Source of the DNA: Gammaproteobacteria bacterium
GTDB taxonomy: Bacteria; Pseudomonadota; Gammaproteobacteria; Pseudomonadales; Azotimanducaceae
Assembly (NCBI GenBank): GCA_028821405.1
Contig: JAPPGK010000011.1
Span: 1-35,486, forward strand
Direction: 5' to 3'
DNA: 35,486 nucleotides
Below, one piece after another: positions 8,930 through 17,486 of this stretch. Below the pieces are notes generated by a model that was given only the letters and a program-made list of their open reading frames with translations, had not been told where the DNA came from and made no database searches. Position 1 is the first letter of the stretch. The number at the start of each line of letters is the position of its first letter. The translations under genes were made by a program, and so were the position numbers.

Positions 8930-9712
8930 CTACTTCCCGCTGAACTTCGGATCGCGCTTCTCGAGGAAAGCCTTCACCCCTTCCGCGTAGTCGCGGCTCC
9001 GGCCCGCTTGGGCCTGGTAGCGTGCTTCAAGGTCGATCTGCTGCTCGTAGGCGTTGTGCCAGGTGGCCCAGTACGCCTTGCGGATCAGGGCCAGGGACGC
9101 GGGTCCGTCCGCAAGCCGCTTGGCGATCGCCATCGCCCCTTCCATAAGCGACGCGTTGTCCTCGAACAGCCGGTTGACCAGTCCCCAGTGGTGGGCTTTT
9201 TCGGCGGGCAGGCGCTCGGCGAGCAGCGACAACTCGACCGCTCGCCCCCAGCCGATGAGGCGCGGCAGCATGAACGTGGCGCCACCATCCGGCACCAGCC
9301 CGATGCGTGCGAATGCCTGCAGGAAGAACGCGGACTTCGAGGCGCAGACGATGTCGCCGAACATGGCGAAGCTCATGCCGACGCCCGCGGCGGCCCCATT
9401 GACCGCGGTGACCACGGGCATGTCGAGGTCGCGAAGGGCGAAGAACAGGGGATGGTAGCCGCCGCGCAGCGACGCGCCGGCACCATGCTTGGGACGCTTG
9501 GTGTCCGACAGGTTGGCGCCCGCGCAGAAGCCGCGTCCTTGCCCCGTCATGAGAACGCAGCGCGCGCCGTTGTTCGGATCCTGGATTTCGCGCAGGGCGT
9601 CGGCCAGTCCCTCCAGCATGTCCACGCCGACGGCATTCATGACCTCGGGATGGTTGAAGCGAAGCACCGCGACGTTGTCGTCGAAGTCGAGGATGACTCG
9701 ATTGAGTTCCAA
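8930..9712 (-). CDS. Enoyl-CoA hydratase/isomerase, PaaG-like
   Basis: A 260-residue crotonase-superfamily enzyme. The oxyanion-hole segments are GFCAGANL (61-68) and GAAAGVG (106-112). At the catalytic position it has GLVPDGGAT (Asp142) instead of the Glu of classical hydratases, which is the pattern of PaaG, the ring-opening isomerase of phenylacetate degradation. The C-terminus (LEARYQAQAGRSRDYAEGV, then KAFLEKRDPKFSGK) also matches PaaG closely. No other paa genes are in view, so an isomerase of another acyl-CoA pathway is equally possible. The start codon is TTG at 9712 after a GGGGGGAGG stretch; the next internal Met would remove the first strand. Confidence 0.9.
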   Translation of the reverse strand: MELNRVILDFDDNVAVLRFNHPEVMNAVGVDMLEGLADALREIQDPNNGARCVLMTGQGRGFCAGANLSDTKRPKHGAGASLRGGYHPLFFALRDLDMPVVTAVNGAAAGVGMSFAMFGDIVCASKSAFFLQAFARIGLVPDGGATFMLPRLIGWGRAVELSLLAERLPAEKAHHWGLVNRLFEDNASLMEGAMAIAKRLADGPASLALIRKAYWATWHNAYEQQIDLEARYQAQAGRSRDYAEGVKAFLEKRDPKFSGK

Positions 9713-9791
9713 CTGCCTCCCCCCAAGAGCAGTTCATACAGGAACTGACCTTAACCTAGCTTGACCGGGAACGCACCCGACCTTGTCCCGC

Positions 9792-9797
9792 TACAAT
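9792..9797 (+). promoter_or_regulatory. -10 box placed for a leaderless GNAT mRNA
   Basis: TACAAT is followed by exactly 6 nt (CCGGCC) and then the ATG at 9804. With normal sigma70 spacing the transcript would begin at the A of the ATG. No Shine-Dalgarno is present. No good -35 is seen at 16-18 nt; TTGACC at 9761-9766 is too far away (25 nt). Confidence 0.5.
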
Positions 9798-9803
9798 CCG
9801 GCC

Positions 9804-10292
9804 ATGGAACTCGCCTCCACGGTACTCGACCTGGCGCATAGCGAAGACGCGGCACCCATCGCGCGCTTGTCCAGGGATGAGATCGAGCGCGGCCTGGACT
9901 GGCGTTGGCAACCACCGGCGATCCGGCGGTTGATCGCCGCTCCGGAGGTGGCCGTGCTCTGCGCGCGCTGCCGGTTGACATCGGCTGCGGACAGCATGGA
10001 ACTGCTCGGCGGATTCGGCGTCATGGAATTCGGCCTCGAACGTGCGCATCTCGTGCTGTTGGCGGTGGAACCGAAGCTGCGCCGCCACGGCCTTGGTCGC
10101 CGCTTGTTGCGCTGGCTTGAGAAGTCGGCACGCACCGCCGGCATCGGCGAGATCGACTTGGAAGTCCGTGCCGACAACACGGGTGCTCGACAGTTCTACG
10201 TCGTCGAGGGTTTTAGCCGGGGGGAATACCTGCCTGGCTACTACCAGGGGATGGCGGCCGCCTACCGGATGACCAAGAAGCTCGCACGCTGA
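9804..10292 (+). CDS. GNAT family N-acetyltransferase
   Basis: A 162-residue acetyltransferase with the GNAT acetyl-CoA binding motif A (RRHGLGRRLLRWLE) preceded by the strand LVLLAVEPKL, and a C-terminal EVRADNTGARQFYVVEGF segment (motif B, RimI-like). The C-terminus PGYYQGMAAAYRMTKKL is typical of RimI-like or small-molecule transferases. The acceptor is unknown. ATG 9804 is preferred over an in-frame TTG at 9783 because the latter lies upstream of a TACAAT -10 box, so ATG would be the first transcribed codon. It is divergent from the enoyl-CoA hydratase operon and convergent with ubiB. Confidence 0.88.
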   Translation: MELASTVLDLAHSEDAAPIARLSRDEIERGLDWRWQPPAIRRLIAAPEVAVLCARCRLTSAADSMELLGGFGVMEFGLERAHLVLLAVEPKLRRHGLGRRLLRWLEKSARTAGIGEIDLEVRADNTGARQFYVVEGFSRGEYLPGYYQGMAAAYRMTKKLAR

Positions 10293-10424
10293 ACCAGGTT
10301 TCCTTGGGTCTCTTGCTCGCTGGGAGCTGGCGCGCGGCGGCGTTCGCCGGACGGCACTAGGGCGCTGCGGGAGAACGCACGCCTCGCCGGGGCGACCCTT
10401 GCCGTCGGCCGTGTCGGGTTTCCC

Positions 10425-12080
10425 TCAGCCCCGGAGCACGAGGACGGAGCCGGCGAGTGCGGCAACGACCCCGGCGGTAACCGACACCGAGTCGCTGGTG
10501 GCGATGGCATCCGCCAGCGGTCGCCAGAGCAGCACGAGGCCAAGGCCAACGAGCGCCGCACCCGCCATCCGGCGCCAGCGCCCGCGCCGGTTCTGGCCAT
10601 CGATGGCCCTCGTCAGTCGTTCCATGGCTTCGCGCTGCACGCTCGCGCGGCGATCCATGTCGCCGAGTTTGTGCATGGCCGTCGCGACGAGGTCGGGAAT
10701 CTGGGGCAGGAGTCGCGGCAGTTCGACCGCGAGGGCGGGTGCGTGCTCGATCAGGTTGGCGAGCAGGGCAACGGGGCCGTAGCGGTCGCGCATCCAGGAT
10801 TCCATGAACGGCTTGGCGGTGTTCCAGACGTCGAGGTCCGGGTAGAGCTGGCGTCCCAGTCCCTCGATATTGAGCAGTGTCTTCTGCAGAAGGACGAGCT
10901 GGGGCTGCACTTCCATGTTGAACTTCCGCGCGGTCTGGAACAGCGCGATCAGGAAGTGGCCGAACGAGATCTCCTTGAGCGGTCGCTGGAATATCGGTTC
11001 CAAGAGCCCTCGGATGACATCTTCGAACTCCTGCGGGTCGGTGCCGGCAGGAATCCAGCCCGACTCGAGGTGCAGTCGGGCGATGCGGCCGTAGTCGCGA
11101 TTCAGGAAGGCGAGAACGTTGCGCGCGAGGTAGCTCTGATCCTCTTCGCTCAAGGTGCCGATGATCGCGCAGTCGATCGCGATGTAGCTCGGGTTTGCGG
11201 GATCCGTGATGTCGATGAAGATGTTGCCGGGGTGCATGTCGGCATGGAAGAAGTTGTGCTTGAACACCTGCGTGAAGAACGTCTCGACCCCGCGTTCGGC
11301 GAGCTTCTTCATGTCCGTTCCCGCGGCCTTCAAACGGTCTACGGCGGAGATCGGGACCGCCCGCACGCGCTCCAGCACCAGCACCGACTCACTACACCGT
11401 TCCCAGTAGACCCGAGGGGCGTAGAGCAACGGTGAACCCGCGAAGTTGCGCCGCAGCGTCGCGGTATTGGCGGCTTCCTTCTCAAGGTTCAACTCCTCGA
11501 AGATCGTTCGTTCGTAGTCCGCGACGACGGCCTTGAGCTTGAGGCGCCGTGCGTCCTTGGAGATTCTCTCGAGCAGGCCCGCCATGGTGTGGATGAGCGC
11601 CAGGTCCTTCTCGATCACCCGCTCGATGTCGGGGCGGATGACCTTCACGGCCACTTCGTCGCCATTGGCCATGGTGGCGGCGTGGACCTGTGCCAACGAG
11701 GCGGACGCGATGGGTTCGGCGTCGAAGGTCTCGAAGAGCGCCTCGATGGGCTCGCCGAGGCTCGCCTCGATGCGTGCGATGGCGGTGTCGCCCGGGAACG
11801 GTGGCACCTGGTCCTGGAGCTTCGCCAGTTCATCGGCGTAGTCCGTCGGCAGGAGGTCGCGGCGGGTGGATAGGATCTGTCCGAACTTGATGAACACCGG
11901 GCCGAGACTTTCCATGGCCTCGCGTAGACGGACGGCGTCCGGCTTCGTTGGCGCGGGCACGAGACGCGCCGGCGATAGCCGATACCACCAATGATGGCCG
12001 GCGAAACGATCGATATTGCGATCCAACCGGTGCCTGGCAACGGTCAGCAGGATTTTGGCCACACGCCCGATCCGGTTCAT
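10425..12080 (-). CDS. ubiB: Ubiquinone biosynthesis accessory kinase-like protein UbiB
   Basis: A 551-residue UbiB/ADCK family protein, an atypical kinase-like ATPase needed for aerobic ubiquinone synthesis at the inner membrane. Seen are the family KxGQ motif (KFGQ, 65-68), the Ala-rich nucleotide loop (ASASLAQVHAA, about 125-135), the Lys in AVKV (146), DMHPGN (281-286), and two C-terminal hydrophobic segments forming the membrane anchor. At the metal-binding motif it reads D-C-A (303-305), where I recall other UbiB proteins having D-C-G or D-F-G. ATG 12080 overlaps the ubiJ stop (ATGA), giving the ubiE-ubiJ-ubiB order standard in gammaproteobacteria. Confidence 0.95.
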   Translation of the reverse strand: MNRIGRVAKILLTVARHRLDRNIDRFAGHHWWYRLSPARLVPAPTKPDAVRLREAMESLGPVFIKFGQILSTRRDLLPTDYADELAKLQDQVPPFPGDTAIARIEASLGEPIEALFETFDAEPIASASLAQVHAATMANGDEVAVKVIRPDIERVIEKDLALIHTMAGLLERISKDARRLKLKAVVADYERTIFEELNLEKEAANTATLRRNFAGSPLLYAPRVYWERCSESVLVLERVRAVPISAVDRLKAAGTDMKKLAERGVETFFTQVFKHNFFHADMHPGNIFIDITDPANPSYIAIDCAIIGTLSEEDQSYLARNVLAFLNRDYGRIARLHLESGWIPAGTDPQEFEDVIRGLLEPIFQRPLKEISFGHFLIALFQTARKFNMEVQPQLVLLQKTLLNIEGLGRQLYPDLDVWNTAKPFMESWMRDRYGPVALLANLIEHAPALAVELPRLLPQIPDLVATAMHKLGDMDRRASVQREAMERLTRAIDGQNRRGRWRRMAGAALVGLGLVLLWRPLADAIATSDSVSVTAGVVAALAGSVLVLRG

Positions 12081-12532
12081 GGATCCCGCCGTTTGCCCAT
12101 CGCGTTGGCGAGGCCTTCGACCGCCGATTCGACGGCCTTCATGCCCATGCGAACGATGTCCCCGAGGTCTTCAAGCACGTACTGGCCGGGGAGGTCCAAC
12201 CGGGGACGGAACGAGTCCCGGAAGTCCTCGAACAACGTCGTGTCGCCGAGGGTGGCAGCCGTCTCCTCGGTCCCGGCGAGGGTTGCGGCGACCGCCCCGG
12301 GCGATCCGCGCAACGTCGCATCGGCCGGCGCGTCGCCGGTTTCCACGCGAACCGCCCCGGGTTCGAAGTGGATGATGAACCGCGCTTGCAGGGTCTCGAT
12401 GGCGAGCGTTCGTCCCGCAAGCCGTTCGGTACACGCCCGGGCCGCGGGGTTGGCGGCGATTCCCGCCGAGAGCGCGAGACGTGCGAGTTCGGCCAGCGCG
12501 ACGCCCGGGTCGGGCAATCCGGCGGTGCTCAC
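12077..12532 (-). CDS. ubiJ: Ubiquinone biosynthesis accessory factor UbiJ (SCP2 domain)
   Basis: A 151-residue protein between ubiE and ubiB with a sterol-carrier-protein-2-like N-terminal domain (about residues 15-115) and a helical C-terminus. UbiJ binds hydrophobic ubiquinone intermediates and scaffolds the soluble Ubi complex with UbiK. The sequence is divergent, so identification rests on position, length and the SCP2 pattern (strands such as FIIHFEPGAVRVETG, then ADATLRGSPGAVAATLAG). The start is GTG 12532, which overlaps the ubiE TGA (GTGA). The stop overlaps the ubiB ATG. The in-frame extension to 12886 is an artefact antisense-free shadow of ubiE. Confidence 0.88.
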   Translation of the reverse strand: MSTAGLPDPGVALAELARLALSAGIAANPAARACTERLAGRTLAIETLQARFIIHFEPGAVRVETGDAPADATLRGSPGAVAATLAGTEETAATLGDTTLFEDFRDSFRPRLDLPGQYVLEDLGDIVRMGMKAVESAVEGLANAMGKRRDP

Positions 12533-13263
12533 TTCACGCCCCGGTGGATCGCGGCGGCCCCGGCCGCGAGATTGTGGACCTCGACCGCATGGAACCCCGC
12601 ATCCTCCATCATCAATCGGAACGCGCCTTGGTCCGGATGGTGATCGATGGAGTCGACCAGGTAACGGTATGGTGCCGCGCCGCCGGCCACGGCCGAGCCG
12701 ATCATTGGCCACGTGGCGCGGAACGCGTCGTAGGCCTTGGCCAGAAGCGGGTTTTGCACGCGGGAAAACTCCAGCACGACGCTGACGCCGCCTGCGCGCA
12801 GAACGCGATGCATTTCCTTGAGCCCTGTTTCCTTGTCGGTGAAGTTGCGCACCCCGAAGGCGACCAGGACCGCGTCGAAGGCGCAATCGGGAAATGGCAG
12901 CGCTTCGGCGCGGGCCTGCACCAGGGCGAGGTTCGCAACGCCCCGGTCGAACAGTCGGTCGCGGCCCTTTTCGAGCATGGCGCCGTTGATGTCGACCAGC
13001 ACCACGCGACCGCGCTCGCCGAGAAGCGCCCCGCAGAGGGCGGACATGTCGCCCGTTCCCCCGGCAAGGTCGAGTACCGTCTGTCCGGGGCGCAGGCGCA
13101 CCATCTCCACGGCCATGCGCTTGAACAAGCGGTGCAGCCCTAGGGACATGATGTCGTTCATCGCATCGTAGCGCTCGACGACCGTGTCGAACACCGCGGC
13201 CACCCGGCGCGTCTTCTCGGCGGGCGTGACCCGTTCGGCACCGAAATCGACTGTCTCGTCCAT
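12529..13263 (-). CDS. ubiE: Demethylmenaquinone/2-polyprenyl-benzoquinol C-methyltransferase UbiE
   Basis: A 244-residue class I SAM methyltransferase performing the C-methylation step of ubiquinone (and menaquinone) synthesis. The N-terminus has the UbiE pattern VAAVFDTVVERYDAMNDIMS, then SLGLHRLFKRM. SAM motif I is DLAGGTGDMS (65-74), followed by the DINGAML acidic loop, PFPDCAFDAV and FGVRNFTD. ATG 13263 is chosen over the longer open frame (to 13440) because a TACACT -10 box lies exactly 6 nt before it and the homologous N-terminus begins there. It is the first gene of ubiE-ubiJ-ubiB. Confidence 0.95.
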   Translation of the reverse strand: MDETVDFGAERVTPAEKTRRVAAVFDTVVERYDAMNDIMSLGLHRLFKRMAVEMVRLRPGQTVLDLAGGTGDMSALCGALLGERGRVVLVDINGAMLEKGRDRLFDRGVANLALVQARAEALPFPDCAFDAVLVAFGVRNFTDKETGLKEMHRVLRAGGVSVVLEFSRVQNPLLAKAYDAFRATWPMIGSAVAGGAAPYRYLVDSIDHHPDQGAFRLMMEDAGFHAVEVHNLAAGAAAIHRGVK

Positions 13264-13269
13264 GGCGCT

Positions 13270-13275
13270 AGTGTA
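13270..13275 (-). promoter_or_regulatory. -10 box of ubiE, predicted leaderless transcript
   Basis: On the minus strand TACACT is followed by 6 nt (AGCGCC) and the ubiE ATG, so the predicted +1 is the start codon. No Shine-Dalgarno is present. The flanking context GCTACA is the same as upstream of the GNAT gene and of glucokinase. No strong -35 was found. Confidence 0.5.
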
Positions 13276-13366
13276 GCCTCGACCGTGACCGACGGCGTGA
13301 ATCCCTTGGGGGCGGCCCCAACGCGTCCGGATTCCGAACGCCGGCGCTGGGCGCGGCACGGGGGCG

Positions 13367-13750
13367 CTACGGTTGTGGCCTCCACTGGCCGACCGGGATC
13401 GCCGGGAGCCTAGAGGCGTTCTTCTCCTCGAGTTCATCAAGATAGCGTTGCCAGTAGTCGGCTTGGTTGTCGGCGAGATCGCGGAGGAAACCCCAGGAGT
13501 AGATTCCCGTGTCGTGGCCGTCGTCGAACACGATGCGGATCGCGTAGTTGCCGACGGCTTCGATGCGTTCGATGCCGACGTGTTTCTTGCCGGTCTGAAG
13601 CACCCTTTCGGCGTCGCTGTGGCCGCGCACTTCCGCCGACGGCGAGTAGACGCGGAGCAGTTCGGCGGGGAGCGTCGCGGCTTGCCCGCCCCGATAGCTC
13701 AGTTCCAGGGTCTTGGAGGTCTTGTGGTAGGTGATTCCGGTGGGGTTCAC
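13367..13750 (-). CDS. DUF971 protein (gamma-butyrobetaine hydroxylase-like N-terminal domain)
   Basis: A 127-residue protein with the DUF971/GBBH-like N-terminal fold: [20 protein letters not shown], then a [10 protein letters not shown] region, and [20 protein letters not shown] with a [10 protein letters not shown] motif. In eukaryotes this domain heads gamma-butyrobetaine hydroxylase and binds zinc; free-standing bacterial versions are small proteins often found next to hslU, with no settled role (links to Fe-S proteins have been proposed). GTG 13750 overlaps the hslU TGA (GTGA), so its translation is coupled to the protease operon. Confidence 0.9.
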   Translation of the reverse strand: MNPTGITYHKTSKTLELSYRGGQAATLPAELLRVYSPSAEVRGHSDAERVLQTGKKHVGIERIEAVGNYAIRIVFDDGHDTGIYSWGFLRDLADNQADYWQRYLDELEEKNASRLPAIPVGQWRPQP

Positions 13751-15102
13751 AGGATGTAGCGGGAAAGGTCCTGGTCGCGTGCGATGTCCGCGAGATGTTC
13801 GTCCACGTAGGCGGCATCGATCACCGTGGAGCCCTTGCCGTCGCCGGCCTCGAAGGAGACCTCGTCGAGCAGACGCTCCATGACCGTATGTAGTCGGCGG
13901 GCACCGATGTTCTCGGTGTTTTCGTTGACCTCGCAGGAGATCTCGGCGATGCGCTTCAAGGCCTCCTCCTCGAACTCGATGGTCACCCCCTCCGTTTCGA
14001 GCAGGGCCTTGTACTGTTCGGTGAGCGAGGCGTCGGGTTCGGAGAGGATCCGGCGGAAGTCCTCGGCGGTCAGTGCCGCGAGTTCCACCCGGATGGGCAG
14101 GCGGCCCTGCAGTTCCGGAATCAGGTCGGAGGGCTTGGCGAAGTGGAACGCCCCGGAGGCGATGAACAGGATGTGGTCGGTACGTACCATGCCGTACTTG
14201 GTGTTGATCGTTGAGCCCTCGATGAGCGGCAGCAGGTCACGCTGGACGCCCTCCCGGGAAACATCGGCGCCGATACCCTCGCCGCGCTTGGCGACCTTGT
14301 CGAGCTCGTCGAGGAAGACGATGCCCGTTTGCTCCACGGCATCGATGGCCTCGGTTTTCAGCTCGTCCTCGTTGACGAGTTTCATCGCCTCCTCTTCGCG
14401 AAGGTGGCGCATCGCGTCGCGGATCTTCAAGCGCATGGTTCGCTTCTTCTGGGGCATGTTCGCGAACATGTTCTGCAAATGCCCGGTGAACTCCTCCATG
14501 CCGGGAGGCGCCATGATCTCGAAGCCGATCGCGGCCGTGTCGACCTCGATCGTGACTTCCTTGTCGTCGAGTTCGCCCTTGCGCAGGCGCTGGCGGAACA
14601 CCTGCCGCGTGGTGGAGTTGTCGTGTTTCTGCAACTCCACCGAACCTTCCTGCCCCTCCGGGAATACGGGTTCCAAGCCGCCCCGTGGCGCCGGCAGCAG
14701 CGCGTCGAGTATGCGGTCCTCCGCGGCATCCTGTGCCCTGGGCTGCACCCGTTCCATGGCCTGTTCGCGCAGCATCTTGACCGCGACATCGGCGAGGTCG
14801 CGAACGATGGACTCGACGTCGCGGCCCACGTAGCCGACCTCCGTGAACTTCGTCGCCTCGACCTTGATGAAGGGGGCGTTGGCGAGCTTGGCCAGGCGGC
14901 GGGAAATCTCGGTCTTGCCGACGCCGGTTGGGCCGATCATGAGAATGTTCTTCGGAGTGACTTCCTCGCGCAGGTCTTCGTCGAGCTGCAGCCGTCGCCA
15001 GCGGTTGCGCAGGGCGATGGCAACGGCCCGCTTGGCCTGGTCCTGGCCGATGATGTGCTTGTCGAGTTCGTGCACGATCTCGCGCGGGGTCATCAGGGTC
15101 AT
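13747..15102 (-). CDS. hslU: HslU, ATPase subunit of the HslVU protease
   Basis: A 451-residue AAA+ unfoldase that feeds substrates into the HslV peptidase. Walker A is GPTGVGKT (57-64), followed by the pore-loop GYVGRDVES. The Walker B region ([11 protein letters not shown]) lies beyond the inserted I-domain, and an arginine-finger segment ([12 protein letters not shown]) comes after it. The C-terminus ends in SRYIL, the tail that docks into HslV. Length matches E. coli (443). ATG 15102 overlaps the hslV stop (ATGA); ATG 15093 is an alternative. The frame continues open to 15831, but that part is hslV shadow. Confidence 0.97.
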   Translation of the reverse strand: MTLMTPREIVHELDKHIIGQDQAKRAVAIALRNRWRRLQLDEDLREEVTPKNILMIGPTGVGKTEISRRLAKLANAPFIKVEATKFTEVGYVGRDVESIVRDLADVAVKMLREQAMERVQPRAQDAAEDRILDALLPAPRGGLEPVFPEGQEGSVELQKHDNSTTRQVFRQRLRKGELDDKEVTIEVDTAAIGFEIMAPPGMEEFTGHLQNMFANMPQKKRTMRLKIRDAMRHLREEEAMKLVNEDELKTEAIDAVEQTGIVFLDELDKVAKRGEGIGADVSREGVQRDLLPLIEGSTINTKYGMVRTDHILFIASGAFHFAKPSDLIPELQGRLPIRVELAALTAEDFRRILSEPDASLTEQYKALLETEGVTIEFEEEALKRIAEISCEVNENTENIGARRLHTVMERLLDEVSFEAGDGKGSTVIDAAYVDEHLADIARDQDLSRYIL

Positions 15103-15632
15103 AGCGATTCGATGGTCGTGTGGTGGTTGGTGTGAATGCAGATCTCCGCGGCGATCGCCAGGCTCTTCTCGACGATCGCCTTGGCCGGCAACTCGGTCTC
15201 GTTGAGCATCGCGCGGGCAGCCGCTTGCGCGTAGGGGCCGCCTGAGCCGATGGCGATCAGGCCGCCTTCGGGCTCGAGGACATCGCCATTGCCGGTGACG
15301 ATCAGCGAACTGTCGCGGTCGGCGACAGCCAGTAGTGCTTCGAGTCGGCGCAGCACGCGGTCGGAACGCCAGTCCTTGGCGAGTTCGACGGCGGCCCGGG
15401 TCAGGTTCCCGTGGTACTTGTCGAGCGCTCCTTCGAAACGTTCGAAGAGCGTGAACGCGTCGGCGGTGCCACCGGCGAATCCCGCCAGCACGGCGTGGTC
15501 GCGCAGCCGGCGTACCTTCACCGCGTTGCTTTTCATGATCGTGTTGCCCAACGAGACCTGGCCGTCGCCGCCGAGCACAACGTCGGCGCCGCGACGAACA
15601 GAGACGATGGTCGTTCCCTTGAATTGGTCCAC
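15099..15632 (-). CDS. hslV: HslV, peptidase subunit of the HslVU protease
   Basis: A 177-residue N-terminal-nucleophile threonine protease of proteasome beta-subunit type. The conserved TTIVSVRRG starts at residue 6, so a short propeptide (MDQFKG) must be removed to expose the catalytic Thr. Conserved blocks [31 protein letters not shown] and [13 protein letters not shown] are intact. GTG 15632 is chosen because it gives the usual short propeptide; TTG 15650 is an alternative with no better ribosome site. First gene of the hslV-hslU-DUF971 block, divergent from the DUF481 gene. Confidence 0.95.
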   Translation of the reverse strand: MDQFKGTTIVSVRRGADVVLGGDGQVSLGNTIMKSNAVKVRRLRDHAVLAGFAGGTADAFTLFERFEGALDKYHGNLTRAAVELAKDWRSDRVLRRLEALLAVADRDSSLIVTGNGDVLEPEGGLIAIGSGGPYAQAAARAMLNETELPAKAIVEKSLAIAAEICIHTNHHTTIESL

Positions 15633-15770
15633 GGGGTTTGGATTCGACAACGGGGAAACGGATAGTGGGCAGTGCCTCCGCGAAATTCAACCGGGGGTTG
15701 CCACGATGCATGACGTCGACCCGCACAGCCGCTAAAGTCGGCGACTCGGCAGATGAGGAGTGCGAAGTCC

Positions 15771-16778
15771 ATGCCTCGCGGATCCGCAACCCGAAACACG
15801 CGTCGTTGGGCGCTCGTTGGCGTCGTTGCATTGCTGTTGGGAACCGGCGGTGCCGCCGCCGACACCGTGCACTTCAAGAATGGCGATCGGTTGACCGGAA
15901 CATTCGTCGACGCACCGGAAGGCTTCGTCGCCATTGACGTGCCCCACGTCGGGGTCGTGACCGTGCCGCGTGCCGAGGTCGCGGGCCTAGACGGCGTCTC
16001 CGCCGCCGATGGCCCGCCGGATGCGCAAGGTGCCGATGGCGCGCCGGCCGGCCACGCCGATGCGAAGGCCACCGGACCTTGGCAAGCGCGTGCCGATCTC
16101 GGCGTGGCCGTCGCCACGGGCAACACCCGGGCTGCGGATCTGAACTTCGTCGCCGGTGTGGAGCGACAGGGGACGCGTTTCGACAACGTCCTCGGCGTGG
16201 CCGTACACAAGGCAAGGGCGCAGGGCGACGGATTGACCTCGTCTGCGGGTTCGACCACGACCAAGGATCACCTCGACATCGACTACAACCTGCGGTGGAA
16301 GTACCGCGATACGTGGTACGCGGTTGCCAATTTCGAGTACTTCCAGGATCCCATCAAGGACATCGACCAACGGGCGACGACGGGTGCCGGCGTCGGGCAC
16401 ACGTTCTGGGAGTCGGATCGGGGCTCGCTGCGCACCGATGCAGGGATCAGCCAGGTCTTCGAGGAGATCGGTTCGCCGCCCCGGGCGGAGGGCGACGCCT
16501 CGAACGGGTCGGACAACAATCCGGCGCTGCGCTGGGGTCTGCAGTTCAATCGGTGGCTTGTCGCCGAGCGTCTGGAACTCTTCCACACGAACCAGCTGCT
16601 GCACATCCTCGACGGCGAGCCAAGCTCGGTCTGGGACTCCGACACGGGCCTCCGCTACCACCTGAACAGCCGCTGGCTGGCCGCGCTGCGCGTTGACCTG
16701 CAGCACGAGACGGCGCCTGCGGCGGGTCGGCGCAAGACGGACTCGAGCTACGCCCTCGCCGTTGGGGTCAAGCTGTAG
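15771..16778 (+). CDS. DUF481 family outer-membrane/secreted protein
   Basis: A 335-residue protein with a signal peptide (basic NTRRW, hydrophobic [11 protein letters not shown], AxA site before DTVHF). It has an N-terminal SH3-like segment ([12 protein letters not shown], then [13 protein letters not shown]), a low-complexity Ala/Gly/Asp linker, and a C-terminal DUF481 region predicted to form a beta-barrel (alternating aromatic strands such as [12 protein letters not shown], ending VGVKL). The family includes the salt-induced E. coli YdiY type; function is unknown. ATG 15771 has GAGGAG 10 nt upstream. The earlier in-frame ATG 15753 lacks a ribosome site. A possible -10 (TAAAGT) lies at 15733-15738. 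Confidence 0.85.
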   Translation: MPRGSATRNTRRWALVGVVALLLGTGGAAADTVHFKNGDRLTGTFVDAPEGFVAIDVPHVGVVTVPRAEVAGLDGVSAADGPPDAQGADGAPAGHADAKATGPWQARADLGVAVATGNTRAADLNFVAGVERQGTRFDNVLGVAVHKARAQGDGLTSSAGSTTTKDHLDIDYNLRWKYRDTWYAVANFEYFQDPIKDIDQRATTGAGVGHTFWESDRGSLRTDAGISQVFEEIGSPPRAEGDASNGSDNNPALRWGLQFNRWLVAERLELFHTNQLLHILDGEPSSVWDSDTGLRYHLNSRWLAALRVDLQHETAPAAGRRKTDSSYALAVGVKL

Positions 16779-16849
16779 GGGCGCCCTTGCGGTCGCTGCG
16801 TCGCCCGTCGTGTCCCTGCATGCCTGCGCGGCGACGCCCGGGGCGGCGC

Positions 16850-17395
16850 TCAGGCGGCAGGCACGGATCCGGCCAGCGGTCGGGCGAGTATCTGTGCGGG
16901 GATATCCCGGGCCAGAAGCTCGCCCAATGCCTGTTGCGCGTCGGGTTGGTTGTCGTACGGCCCGACCACCACTCGGTACCATGCGCTGCCATTGTCGCGG
17001 GGGTTCGAGGTGAGGCTGACCGGAAAGCCGTCGAGCATCAGTTCCGCCTGCAGCACCTGTGCAGCGTCATGGCGCAGGAACTGTGGGCCGTGCAGAACGT
17101 ACTCCTTGGGCCCGGACTCGGCCGCCGGCGGCCGTTCTGCGGGTTCGACGCCGGTCTTGACCTCGGCCTTGGGCAACTCGTCCACGAACGTCCATTTGAT
17201 GTTCGGTGCCACGGGCCCGTCGATGGCCCCATCGGGGGCCGGGTTCCCTGACACGGCAGCGTCGGACTGGTAGGTGATGGCGAGCACCAGCGCTCCGCCC
17301 AGCACCACGCCGCCGATGAAGGAACCGAATGAGAAAGCGCCAGCCTGGCGTGAGCGGCGCGACCTGTTCCGTGGTTTTCGTCTTGCTGCGGGCAT
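16850..17395 (-). CDS. SPOR-domain membrane protein (FtsN-like)
   Basis: A 181-residue bitopic protein. It has an Arg/Lys-rich cytoplasmic N-terminus (ARRKPRNRSRRSR), one TM segment (about 24-44, FGSFIGGVVLGGALVLAITY), a Pro-rich periplasmic linker, and a C-terminal SPOR domain (YVLHGPQFLRHDAAQVLQAE, then WYRVVVGPYDN). SPOR domains bind septal peptidoglycan lacking stem peptides; such genes sit next to hslV in many gammaproteobacteria. ATG 17395 is chosen because the alternative ATG 17434 lies inside the -10 box of the promoter. Confidence 0.88.
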   Translation of the reverse strand: MPAARRKPRNRSRRSRQAGAFSFGSFIGGVVLGGALVLAITYQSDAAVSGNPAPDGAIDGPVAPNIKWTFVDELPKAEVKTGVEPAERPPAAESGPKEYVLHGPQFLRHDAAQVLQAELMLDGFPVSLTSNPRDNGSAWYRVVVGPYDNQPDAQQALGELLARDIPAQILARPLAGSVPAA

Positions 17396-17429
17396 ATCGG
17401 CATCACGTCCATGTCTGCCAAGTAGACCG

Positions 17430-17458
17430 ATCATACTCCCGCCAAGCGCAAACGCCAA
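17430..17458 (-). promoter_or_regulatory. Sigma70 promoter of the SPOR gene
   Basis: On the minus strand -35 TTGGCG (17453-17458), a 17-nt spacer and -10 TATGAT (17430-17435). The predicted transcript start is near 17423, about 28 nt before ATG 17395. It lies between the SPOR gene and the 3' end of the amine oxidase gene, so the SPOR gene is not dependent on read-through. Confidence 0.65.
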
Positions 17459-17460
17459 AG

Positions 17461-17486
17461 GGCTAGCGCGGGTGGCTAGCGCGGGT
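17461..17486. repeat. Perfect 13-bp tandem repeat at amine oxidase stop
   Basis: GGCTAGCGCGGGT occurs twice head to tail. The second copy contains the amine oxidase stop codon, so the His-Pro-Arg-stop end of the gene is duplicated just beyond itself. It looks like a recent slippage duplication. Confidence 0.8.

Noticed and set aside
15633-15831. Upstream extension of the hslU frame
   Set aside because: The frame runs antisense to or out of frame with other genes; hslU homology begins at ATG 15102.
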